From contig CM035431.1 of the NCBI GenBank assembly GCA_020310875.1, forward strand, positions 17,654,267 to 17,718,266: a stretch of 64,000 nucleotides of DNA. The letters run 5' to 3'. This document shows, one piece after another, positions 24,291 to 33,749 of this stretch. The position numbers were made by a program, and so were the translations under genes. Within the stretch, counting starts at the first letter, position 1. Each line of letters starts with the position of its first letter. The notes under the pieces are model-generated. The model saw only the letters and a list, made by a program, of their open reading frames with translations, was not told the origin of the DNA and made no database searches. The DNA is from Ceratopteris richardii (taxonomy: Eukaryota; Streptophyta; Polypodiopsida; Polypodiales; Pteridaceae).

Positions 24291-24295
24291 GAAGA

Positions 24296-24744
24296 AGCAA
24301 AAACGAGCTCCAAACCGAGAATGAGAGGTACCAAGAGATTACGGGAGATGATATAGGCAGAAGCAGAAGCTCCAAATTTAAAGAGGATACACGTGCTTCC
24401 AAGGACAAGACTCAAAAACAATAAACCCATCATGGAAGAGGAATTAACGAAGGCAATGGAAACAACTCACTAGTATATGGAAGGACAGGTAAACCTATCG
24501 GTGCAAGGGAATCACTACCAACAAGCCCATCAAGACTCTGAACAAAGAAAAAGGTTGACCAAAGTTCATAGATATAGAGAATTGGGCTTGATGAATTCTA
24601 TCTTATCGTCGGACACACTAGAAGAACAAGAGACATCAATGTTGAATGTGGATATTAAAAGTGATTCAAAGGATGATGGTCAATGGGAGGAACTGAATCA
24701 AGTACAAGATGACTTTAGCATGGAAGGCACAAAGGTCATAATAG
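24296..24744 (+). pseudogene. Family X copy 2, right part
   Basis: Resumes the X protein remnant after C2 (SSKPRMRGTKRLREMI, then TAG, then alignable frame through QQAHQDSEQRKRLTKVHRYRELGLMNS and LEEQETSMLNVDI). It matches 8465-8830 and extends ~100 bp further. The final part, rich in Asp/Glu, has no counterpart in copy 1. It ends where the Copia fragment F3 begins, at a short shared sequence AGTTGGAGAG. Confidence 0.65.
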
Positions 24745-27686
24745 TTGGAGAGTGAGCACATGAATGAAGGTGATTCTATGGAGAGTTTCCTAACGAAGAT
24801 CAAAGATTTGAAGGAACAGTTGATTTCTGCTGATGAGGTTATACCAGATAGCTCACTTGTGCAGACTGTTCTGAATGGTCTTCCTGATTCATATAAGAGT
24901 TTTGCTTCTACTCTTCGGTTGATGATGAAAGGCAATCCGAATGCCTTATCATTTGAGGAGTTAGTTTCTGTTCTGTTGCAGGAAGATCAGTCCAAACAGA
25001 ACAGGTCCATTATGTGTGTTGCAGATCAAGCTTTCTTGGCTAGTCAGAAGGGCAAAGGAAATTGGAGCTCTTCTACTAATAAGCAAAAATCTGCAAATGC
25101 TGCACATTCAAAGAACCAGGATAAAGATGAGAAGAAATCAGAAAGCAGAAATTGTTTTGCAAGTACTCTAAAGGGAATGATCATATCATAAAGAACTTTC
25201 CAAAATTGGCTGCAAAAGCGGCAAAGAAAAAGGAGGCTGGAATGGTTGTTGTAGAAGCCTCTACACCAAAAACAGAGTCTGCTAATCTTGTGTAGGAAGA
25301 AGAATGAGCGTTTACTACTGTTTGTAGTTTTGACCCATCTTCTCATGAGCAGTGCATGTCTCTAGTGGACTCAGATGTTTGGTACTTTGATAGTGGGGCG
25401 ACCAAACATATTACCTTGCAACGCAGTTTCTTCTCTTCACTCGAGCCTTCCCCTATAAGGAATACTGTCACATGCGCCAACAACTCCTCTTATCCTGTTA
25501 TGGGAGTTGGTAAGATCATTCTGACTATTGCAGATGGTAGTTCTTTCACCTTGTGAGATGCTTTATTTGTACCAGGGATCAAGAAGAATCTGCTATCAGT
25601 TTCTGCATTAGCCAAGATTGGCTTGGTTGTGAAATTTGTTGATGACAGATGTACAGTTCATGATCTATCAAATGGCGATGTTATCATTGCTTTTGGCATT
25701 TTATGTCGTGGGCTATATAAGATCATAGAATATGAAAGATCTATGAATGATTCGGCATGTGGAGTTCATGATTGTTAGGCTATGTCAGATGCAAAGCTTT
25801 GGCATGCACACTTTGGTCATCTGAATTTTGCTAGTTTGCTACACCTGCAGAAATTTGATATGGTGTCTTCTTTGCCCAAGCTTGAGGCACTTGGAAAACA
25901 TGTATGTGAAGGCTGTATTTTGGGCAAAATGCAACGTTCCTCCTTTCCAAAAGATGGTTCAGTTCGGGCTATGCAGAAATTACAGCTCGTACATAGTGAT
26001 GTTTGTGGTCCTATGCAGACACCTTCTTTTGGAAACTATCTTTACTTTGTGACTTTCATTGATGATTTTTCCAGACATGCATGGGTATATCCATTGAAGG
26101 CAAAGTCTAAAGTGTTTTTGTGCTTCAAACAGTTTTTGGTTTTGGCTGAATATCTGTCAGCATGTAAAATGGGCACCCTCCGTTCTGATCAAGGGGGGGA
26201 ATATATGTCTTCTGATTTTAATGCATTTCTGGCTAAATGTGGGATAAAACACCAGTGTACAGTGCCGTACACATCTCAACAGAATGGAGTTGCTGAACGG
26301 AAGAACAGGTCACTCATGGAGATGGCAAGGTGTATGGTCAAGAGTCAGGCTTTACCACATAGTTTCTGGCTTGAGGCTGTCATGTGTGCAGCATATGTAC
26401 TTAACAGGTGTCCCACTAAAGCGCTACAGTCTATCACTCCATATGAGGCTTGGCATGACTGCAAGCCATTTGTTGCTCATCTGTGTGTTTTTGGTTGTTT
26501 GGTATATGCATTAGTGCCTGAACAACACCGCAAAAAATTGGATGATAAGGCAGTAAAATGTATTTTTGTTGGGTACAGTTCTGAAAGTAAAGGCTATCGT
26601 CTGTATCATCCACAGACTAAACACATTCTGGTTAGCCGTGATGTTGTTTTTGTAGAAGATGCTATTCAGCCATTGCTTTCATGTACCAAGGAGACATCTG
26701 TTAGCTCCAAAGACATGTATGATACTTTGATGCCTCTTTTTATAGGTGGACAGTCGAGTGCTGGTCCTAATGAGGAAACTTCTCAGCCTTTGCAGGTTTC
26801 ATATGATGATGTAGATCATTCCAATTCTGATGCAGATTTACATGATGCACTTGTTGATGAGAGAGCTGATATTGAGCAGGCAAAAACTATGCCAAAATGG
26901 CTAGTGCAGACTTTGCGTGACAACAAATTAGATGCACCTTTGTCATATCATACTCGTTTAGGCTCTCATAGTGCCTCCTTTGCATCAGATTGCTATGCTA
27001 TGGCTGCGTCTAGTCTCTGTGATGAGAATGAGCCTGTTTCTTTTGATGAAGCACAAAATTCAAAAAATTGGATGGCTACTGTGCAATCTGAATATGATGC
27101 TATAATGAAGAATGGTACATGGTCTTTATGTGACTTGCCTCCTGGCAAGAATGCCATTGGCACTAAGTGGGTATACAAGTTGAAGCGTAAACCTGATGGT
27201 ACAGTTGATAGGTATAAGGCTAGGCTTGTTGCAAAGGGTTATGCGCAAGAAAGAGGCATTGATTTTGATGAGACCTTTGCACCTACATGCCGTATGACTA
27301 CTGTTCGGAGCATTTGTGCAATTGCAACCCATCATGGTTGGAATGTACATCTATTGGACATTAAAATAGCATTTCTGAATGGTGACTTGCATGAAGAAGT
27401 GTATGTTTTTCAGCCCTGTGGCTTTGTGCAGAAAGGGCATGAAAACCAGGTGTGCGGGTTAAAGAAGGCATTATATGGTTTAAAGCAAGCACCACGTGCT
27501 TGGTATGAGAAGATACATGCCTATCTGATTGCACATGGTTTTGAGAACAATCCAACTGAAAGCACCTTATATGTTAAGCATGCTAATGATGTGCTTTTGA
27601 TCATTGTTGTCTATGTTGACGACATGCTGCTCACTGGTCCTATTGAGAAGCATATTACTGATTTTAAGGCTGATTTGCATGCCTCA
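24745..27686 (+). pseudogene. F3: C3-type Copia fragment, plus strand
   Basis: Aligns with C3 (reverse complement of about 20896 to 17955), from mid-Gag (ESEHMNEGDSMESFLTKIKDLKEQL) through protease (WYFDSGATKHIT), integrase and into RT with YVDDMLLTG. Early stops and shifts occur near 25190 (frameshift), 25296, 25554 and 25759 (TAG where C3 has Gln). From 25782 the frame is open for over 1.9 kb. It ends after the RT segment DFKADLHAS where the G1 LTR begins. It has no 5' LTR: its left end joins family X at a 10-bp microhomology. The missing 3' part should lie beyond the Gypsy block, outside this window. Confidence 0.9.
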
Positions 27687-28298
27687 TGTTGGCAGTGGTT
27701 AGGGCGGTCAAGGACTTACAAGGCAAGGGAGCCAACGAGAAGGGCCAAGCAGACAAAGCAGTCAAAGAAGATGTGGCAAATAGGCCATCATTTTTTCCCG
27801 AATTAATATTTCCCAAATAGTGTCTCTAGTCACTCCACACCATTGTAAATACCATTCCACCTTTTTGTAGCTCCATTTTGTGCAAGCCAAGGAGTCCTTG
27901 AGCTTGAGGAGCATTAGAAGTACCTACCTATCAATTTTCATAATTTTCTGAGCTCGTTTGAGCCTCCAAATTATCTTAGGAACCTAATTTTTAACTAGGC
28001 CGGACACTAGGTCTGGACAGGGCAAAAAACTAGTCAAAAACTATAAATAGAGCTAGAGAGCTCATTTTTGAGGTTGGATTGTAATAGATTTGACCTTGTA
28101 ACAGCACTTTTGAGTAATCTAAGAACTCCATTGCTTCTCTCTCTTTGTCTTACCTTGTGTGCGCGTGTGTGTGTATGTGTGTGCATGTTAGTGTGCTTCT
28201 CACTCATGCACTTGTGCCATCACTTGTTCGAGCTTCATACCATCCTCACATCTTCCAAGATTGACATTAAAGGAGGTGCTACTCATCACTGAGCTATA
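27687..28298 (+). repeat. G1 5' LTR
   Basis: 612 bp from TGTTGGCAGTGG to ...GAGCTATA just before the PBS. The first ~100 bp are nearly identical to the LTR at 56999. The middle lacks a segment present there, and the 3' half resembles the G2 LTR (GGCCGGACACTAGGTCTGGA, GT-rich run, GACATTAAAGGAGGTG). TATAAATAG at 28042-28050 is the probable TATA box. The terminal CA appears mutated to TA. Confidence 0.85.
28042..28050 (+). promoter_or_regulatory. G1 LTR TATA box
   Basis: TATAAATAG in the sequence AACTATAAATAGAGCTAGAGAGCTC. The equivalent site is conserved in the G2 and G3 LTRs. Confidence 0.65.
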
Positions 28299-28306
28299 CC
28301 AAATTT

Positions 28307-28327
28307 TGGCGCCGTTGCCGAGGATCG
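28307..28327 (+). other. G1 primer binding site (tRNA-Asp)
   Basis: TGGCGCCGTTGCCGAGGATCG is complementary to the 3' end of plant tRNA-Asp(GTC) with one substitution, eight bases after the LTR. Confidence 0.88.
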
Positions 28328-28351
28328 AGCTTTGAGGACGAGCGTGTGATG

Positions 28352-28585
28352 GTAAGACGTAGAGTTGTGACGTTGGCATTGTAGGTAAGTTCTTTACTTT
28401 TTCTTACTTTTCTCTTTCTTACTTCACCATCATCATCCTCACCATATCCGATCTCCATCTCCATCATCAAAAAAATTTCACTTTTTTGATCATATCTCCT
28501 TTCCCCTCCCATTTCCCTCATTTCACTTGTGAGAGAGAGTGATTTGTGTGCACCCTTTTTGCATGTTTCTTGAGTTTTCTTGCAG
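28352..28585 (+). other. Candidate leader intron in G1
   Basis: A donor-like GTGATG/GTAAGA at 28352 lies ~25 bp after the PBS. A pyrimidine-rich stretch follows and then TTTTCTTGCAG ending at 28585. G2 has the same donor and acceptor in the same places, while the sequence between is only loosely conserved. The 234-nt length and U-rich content fit a plant intron. This is inference from motif position and conservation. Confidence 0.4.
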
Positions 28586-28660
28586 GATCTGGCTATCCCA
28601 CCATCTCCAGCAGGCTACGCAGCTACGGAAAAGTTCTGCCCTGTCTCTGTGTCGCAGACC

Positions 28661-29160
28661 CCTGTCGATCGTGATCGAGAGAAAAATCTCTTATTTGGTA
28701 AAACAAAGTACACCACAATGACACACAAGATGAGCACACTCTAAATCACCAAACAGAGTAAAAAATTTCCGAGTTCCTCTGTCAATTGCGATCGACAGCC
28801 TCTATCAATCGCGACCGACAGGCCCCATGATCGACTGACTGCCACGTAGGATTCAGTCAATTGCGATCGACACCGTGGATCGCAACCGACTGAAATTTGG
28901 CAATTGACACTAGAATTCACATGTACTCGTGTCCATTGCGACGGATAGGCCCACGATTGACTGAAATTTCGTCGGAATTTTTGCAAAAAGTGTCGATCGC
29001 GATTGACACCATCGATCGCAATTGACAGGACTCACGATCGACTCTGTCGATCGTGATTGACACTATCAATCGCAACTGATGTGTCCATTGTGATCGACAG
29101 CCACGACAGAAACCTCTGTCAATCACGATTGACAGACCTGTCGATCGCGATTGACAGGCA
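28661..29160 (+). repeat. Degenerate palindromic array in the G1 leader
   Basis: Many variants of TGTCGATCGCGATTGACA-like units, most altered by C-to-T or G-to-A changes at CG. It is a decayed version of the G2 array at 30669-31310. Confidence 0.8.
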
Positions 29161-29653
29161 TTTTCGGCCAAATTTCTAGGGTTTTTTATTCCAAGTTTTT
29201 GGGGTAATTTTGGGCATACTTATCAAGCAATTAGTGATTTGTGAGGTCCCTACACGTGTGTTTTGAGAAAAATCATGTGAACTGTTAGCCTGTTTGAACT
29301 CTGTTTTAACTCCAAACCCTGAAGTGTCATAACTTTTTCATACGAAATCCATTTGCTGTGATTCTTGTTTTGTTTCATACAAAATCCCTGAAGTGGACCA
29401 TATCCAGGGGGAGGAAAAACTGATGGATCTCTAGAATTGTGTTCCATAGAGACATGGTGCAAATTGACATGTGAATTACATGAATGAAAGTGATTTTTTG
29501 TGTCATTTGAATCTAAGTCTTGAGCTAACTTTGGGACGTTTATAGGTCCACTGAGAGCACTAGAAGGCATCCAAAGCAAGGGCATTCCGCAAGCTTGAGA
29601 ACGGGGTTCTTGAGCACTAAAGATCAAAGGATCAGCAAGTGAGGTTGGAATAC
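29161..29653 (+). other. G1 leader after the array
   Basis: Non-coding leader with TTAACTCCAAACCCTGAAGTGTCATAACTT-type sequence (about 29310-29345) shared with G2 and G3. The GGAAAGCTC half of the block is missing here. It ends with GGAATAC, whose last five bases are the G2 target site. Confidence 0.7.
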
Positions 29654-30286
29654 TGTTAGCAGCAGACAAGGGAGTCAAAGAAGATCTGGCAAGTAGGCCA
29701 TCTAATTTTTCAAGACATCAAGGAGTTGAGCACACGAGAAGAAAGAGCAAGTAGGGAGCTCAAAGAGGTGTATGACAAATCAATAGAGAAAACCCTACAC
29801 AAATAGTGATTTTCTTCACTAAAAACCATTGTAAATATCATTTCGTATTTTTGTAGCTCCATTTTGTGCAAGCCAAGGAGTCCTTGAGCTTGAGGAGCTT
29901 TAGAAGTATCTACCTGCCAATTTTCATATTTTTTGGATCTCGTTTGAGCCCTCAAATAAGCCCTGGAACCTAATTTTTAACTAGGCCGGACACTAGGTCT
30001 GGACAGGGCCAAAGCTAGTCAAAAACTATAAAAGGAGCTAGAGAGCTCATTTTTGAGGTTAGATTGTAATTGAATTGAACTTGTAAGAGCTCTTGAAAGT
30101 AATCTAAAGAACTCCATTGCTACTCACTCTTTGTCTTACTGTGTGTGCGCGTGTGTGTGTATGTGTGTGCATGTTTGTGTGCTTCTCACTCACGCACTTG
30201 TGCCGCCACTTGCTCGAGGTCATCATACCATCCTCACGTCTTCCCGGATTGACATTAAAGGAGGTGCTACTCATCATTGAGCTACA
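29654..30286 (+). repeat. G2 5' LTR
   Basis: TGTTAGCAGC...GAGCTACA, 633 bp. It contains TATAAAAGG at 30027-30035 and a GT-rich microsatellite near 30139-30180. Nearly identical to 45077-45709. Confidence 0.96.
30027..30035 (+). promoter_or_regulatory. G2 LTR TATA box
   Basis: TATAAAAGG, conserved in the 3' LTR at 45450-45458 and in the G1 and G3 LTRs. Likely the promoter TATA box of the element. Confidence 0.7.
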
Positions 30287-30294
30287 CCAAATTT

Positions 30295-30315
30295 TGGCGC
30301 CGTTGTCGGGGATCG
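30295..30315 (+). other. G2 primer binding site (tRNA-Asp)
   Basis: TGGCGCCGTTGTCGGGGATCG matches the complement of the plant tRNA-Asp 3' end with one C-to-T change. Confidence 0.9.
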
Positions 30316-30339
30316 AGCTTTGAGGACGAGCGTGTGATG

Positions 30340-30592
30340 GTAAGACGTAGAGTTGACGCGTTGGAGTTGTAGGTATTTTCTTCACTCTCATCGATTTTCT
30401 TTTACTTTCTTCACCATCTTCATCACCATCATCATCATCACCATCTCCCACCTCCATCTCCATCATCGCGAAAATTTCTGTTTTTTGATCATATCACCAT
30501 CTCCACCTCATTTCCCTCATTCCACTTGTGAGAGAGAGCGAGAGAGCGATATTGCTTGCACTGTTTTTGCATGTTTATTGTGTTTCTTGCAG
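30340..30592 (+). other. Candidate leader intron in G2
   Basis: The donor-like site GTGATG/GTAAGACG is followed by a strongly pyrimidine-rich stretch (TTTTCTTTTACTTTCTTC, CATCATCATC-type repeats) and the acceptor-like TGTTTCTTGCAG/G. The donor context and the acceptor context (TTTTTGCATGTTT.TTG.GTTT.CTTGCAG) are both conserved with G1. G3 keeps only the donor (GACG/GTAAGA at 57776). The donor could also be the shared 5' splice site for an ORF3 mRNA. Confidence 0.42.
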
Positions 30593-30668
30593 GTATCATC
30601 ATCACCATCCCCTCTAGCACGCTGCGCAGGTACGAAATTCGTCGAATCTGTCTCGCAGTCGCCAGCCT

Positions 30669-31310
30669 CTGTCGATCGCGATTGACAGAAAATTCGATCA
30701 TTTGGTAAAACAAAGTGCACCACTAGCACAAGCATGATGAGCACATCCCAAATCACCTAAAACAGTAGAAAAATTCCGTGGTTTTCTGTCAATCGCGACC
30801 GACAGCCTCTGTCAATCGCGATTGATACTGTCAATCGCGATTGACACTGTCAATCGCGACCGACAGACTGCCACGTAGGATCCTGTCAATCGCGATTGAT
30901 ACCGTCGATCGCGATCGACAGACCTCACGACCGACAGACTGCCACGTAGGATCCTGTCAATCGCGATTGATACCGTCGATCGCGATTGACAGCCACGACC
31001 GACACCTCTGTCAATCGCGATTGACACCGTCAATCGCGATCGACTGAAATTCAACGATTGATTGACTTTTGCGCGTAGCCACGTGTCCATCGCGACTGAT
31101 AGGCCCCCGATTGACTGAAATTTCGGCGAAAAATCCGGAAAAAGTGTCAATCGCGATTGATACCGTCGATCGCGATTGACAGCCACGATCGACTTTGTCG
31201 ATCGCGATTGACACCGTCGATCGCGATTGACACTGTCCATCGCGATTGACAGGCCCGACGGACACCTCTGTCAATCGCGATTGACAGACCTGTCGATCGC
31301 GATTGACAGG
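30669..31310 (+). repeat. Palindromic tandem array in the G2 leader
   Basis: About twenty copies or variants of the 18-bp perfect palindrome TGTCAATCGCGATTGACA (and TGTCGATCGCGATTGACA), separated by short spacers such as CACCG, CCTC or GCCACGA. All share the core TCGCGA. No frame runs through it. It lies between the candidate leader intron and Gag. Confidence 0.93.
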
Positions 31311-32207
31311 CTTTTCGGCCAAAAATTAGGGTTTGTTTTTTGTTCAAAATTGAGATAATTTTGGGGCAAAATAGTCAATCCATTAGCACTTTGGAGGTTC
31401 CTACACTTGAGATTGGGGAGAAAATCCTCGGATCCGTCAGCCAGATTGAATCCTGTTTTAACCCCCTAAACCCTGAACAGTCATAACTTTTTCATACGAA
31501 ATCCATTTTTTGAGCTCTAGGGCTTGTCGGAAAGCTCGTGGCATATACTACACGCCCTCAACTGTTTTTTATAAAGATAATGCATTGATTTTCAGATAGG
31601 GTATTTTGAAGTTGACCATAACCAGGGGGATCAAAGTCAGGGGTCTTTAGAATTGTTGTCTTAAAAGCCTCTACACCAATTAGTGTTTGTGCTTAAGGAA
31701 TGAAATCATTGGTTCTGTCTTTGGAATTCAAGTCTTAAAGCTAACTTTGGGACTCTTACAGATCTATTGAGAGCATCGAAAGGCGTTCTAAGCAAGTGTA
31801 AGTGCAAGCTTGGGAACACACTTCCTGGGCATTCAAGGGCAACCAAGCAGGAAACAAAAGGTTGGATTATTCTCAACTCCCTCTGTCATTTTTTAGCTCA
31901 GGCTAAGTACGAATAGTGCTAGAGGTAAGTCAGGGCGACGATAGGCAGGTATCAAGTTGAAGACTACATAAAAACTCAAGTTCAAGCTAAAAACCGAATC
32001 TCTGTACCATCGATAACATAAAGGAAAAGAACCTTACGTGGGACGATCAAATCCAAGTGCGGAAAAATACTCAAGTATTCCTGACGACGCAATACCAGAT
32101 AAGATCTTAAACATAATAACTCACTAAAAACGAATCAAGTGACTGAGACCAATTGATCGGCAACGAGGTTGTACTCAGGGCAAGAATTGGGCTACTTAGA
32201 TAGGCAT
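31311..32207 (+). other. G2 leader between array and Gag
   Basis: Contains at 31453-31540 the block CTGTTTTAACCCCC...CATAACTTTTTCATACGAAATCC...CGGAAAGCTC, shared with G3 and partly with G1 and the C2 LTR. The rest is non-coding leader; from about 31866 it aligns with 45710-46051 of G1. No ORF with recognisable content. Confidence 0.7.
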
Positions 32208-33749
32208 ATGAACCTTAGATCAGGACGACATCTTGTAAGGGAGAGACAAAGCCTTAGGTCTTCAGAGGCTAGTGTTAACCACACTGCTAGGTCTTGGGTC
32301 CAGCAGTTGAGCCACCACTCGTACTACCCTAGCTCTGAGACCAGTGCTTCAGAGATGTCTCAAGGCATGGACAGACCTACGGGAAGTTCAGGAGTGCCTT
32401 ACTTGTACAGGGTAGAAGGCCCTTACAAAACACAGTTGGAATACCTTAGGACCAACCAATTAGGTGCTAGCATCTATGAGGACGGCCTAGGAAGATCTAT
32501 GGTACAGATTAGGAATCCTGATCAATCCATTGGATTGGAGCATCCAGCTGTCAAATTTGAAAACGGTGCATACCTAGACAAGGAAGGAACCATATACGTA
32601 GTCACCAGTCACCCAGATAGGACAGATGAATTTGGAAATGTAATCCCTGAAGCGGACTTAGGTGACTTGGAACAAGGAAACATGGGTGCGGAACCTAGAA
32701 CCCCTCGAGGCAAATCTGTTCTCACTAGGATTATCACGCCTGAGTGGGTTCCCCAAGACAACAAGAGCATAGAGTTGCTCCTCAATCGAGAAACGGATGA
32801 AGCCTTTTGGAGATATAAATCTAATCAGCCAACTGATATAGGAACTGTCATGATCTATGAGTTTAAGGATCCGGATAGCCCAGGTAGAGTGACCTACTTA
32901 GATCACACTTCGGAAAGGATCTTTGTGGTGACAGAAAATGATAGACATGCTTACACTTGGAAGGGTGAATTCATTTTCCCCCAACCAAGATCGAATGTAT
33001 CCTATGGTCACCCTGGAGCTGGAACATCCCAAGCTCATGGAACCCAAAGAGACAGAAGTAGAGATAGACCAGAAGTAAGCTTTGCCAACCCCGTGGGCAG
33101 AGAAAGAACGAGGACGGAGACGAATAGAGTAGAACCAGAAATACCTAGGGCTCACCGGAATCAGAGAAATGTGGATGGGTTCCCTATGCTGAGACCTAGA
33201 GAGCACACAAGAACTCTGAGACCAACCCAGCTAGTTAAGTCCATGAAGAATTACTTTGATGGCACAGGAGATCCCTATGATCATGTGGCTGAGTTCAAGC
33301 AAGTCTTGAGGGCTGAACAAGTGGAGGATCTATTCACGCAGTATAATGCCTTCGGTCTAACCCTTAGGAACACAGCACTTACATGGTTTCAGCCATTGGA
33401 TGAGCGACAGTTCAGGAGCATAGACCAACTCTTAGAGGCTTTCATCGTAGAGTTCTCTAAGAGTGGCATAAGACACAATACCTCCTCACTGATTCACAGC
33501 TTCAAGCAAACCTCTCAAGAGACCGTGAGACTTGCAGGAAGGAGATTTAGGCAATATCTTGAGAGATGTCCTATTTCAGAGCTACCTACACCAGCTAAAC
33601 AAGTAGCCTTATTCTTAGATGGATTGCTGAGTACGAAATTGAGATCCTATGTGTATCTGAAGGACCCTAGGACTATAGAAGAGTGTGTACGCATGTCCAT
33701 TCCCAAGAGGACCGTGCTACAGATGCCAAGGAGATCACTTCATTCGTGA
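32208..33749 (+). CDS. G2 Gag (truncated by an internal deletion)
   Basis: First ATG of the frame at 32208 (MNLRSGRHLVRERQS). The N-terminal ~250 residues form a conserved but unrecognised region (YLRTNQLGASIYEDGLGRS; AVKFENGAYLDKEGTIYVVT) also present in G1 and G3. Residues ~348-495 are a Retrotrans_gag domain (YFDGTGDPYDHVAEFKQVLR, TALTWFQPLD, QLLEAFIVEFSK, KQVALFLDGLLSTKLRSYVYL). After ECVRMSI the sequence jumps, relative to G1, over about 750 bp that include two zinc knuckles. The frame then ends 14 codons later (TGA at 33747). The following zinc knuckles are in the +1 frame. G1 shows that Gag and the knuckle region were originally one frame. Confidence 0.88.
   Translation: MNLRSGRHLVRERQSLRSSEASVNHTARSWVQQLSHHSYYPSSETSASEMSQGMDRPTGSSGVPYLYRVEGPYKTQLEYLRTNQLGASIYEDGLGRSMVQIRNPDQSIGLEHPAVKFENGAYLDKEGTIYVVTSHPDRTDEFGNVIPEADLGDLEQGNMGAEPRTPRGKSVLTRIITPEWVPQDNKSIELLLNRETDEAFWRYKSNQPTDIGTVMIYEFKDPDSPGRVTYLDHTSERIFVVTENDRHAYTWKGEFIFPQPRSNVSYGHPGAGTSQAHGTQRDRSRDRPEVSFANPVGRERTRTETNRVEPEIPRAHRNQRNVDGFPMLRPREHTRTLRPTQLVKSMKNYFDGTGDPYDHVAEFKQVLRAEQVEDLFTQYNAFGLTLRNTALTWFQPLDERQFRSIDQLLEAFIVEFSKSGIRHNTSSLIHSFKQTSQETVRLAGRRFRQYLERCPISELPTPAKQVALFLDGLLSTKLRSYVYLKDPRTIEECVRMSIPKRTVLQMPRRSLHS

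Noticed and set aside
28154..28195. GT microsatellites in the Gypsy LTRs as a separate feature
   Set aside because: Short GTGTGT/GCGC runs recur in every LTR copy and are part of the LTR sequence.
28307..28327. tRNA gene fragment (GGCGCCGTTGCCGGGG)
   Set aside because: Only the complement of the tRNA-Asp 3' end is present, immediately after an LTR; it is a primer binding site. The same holds for TGGTATCAGAGC in the Copia elements.
27687..29653. An independent solo or truncated Gypsy element left of G2
   Set aside because: The AATAC duplication and the colinear continuation at 45715 show it is the left part of G1, split by G2.
30669..31310. CRISPR-like regularly spaced palindromic repeats
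   Set aside because: Spacers are very short and repetitive, the units vary, there are no cas genes, and the sequence is a plant retrotransposon leader.
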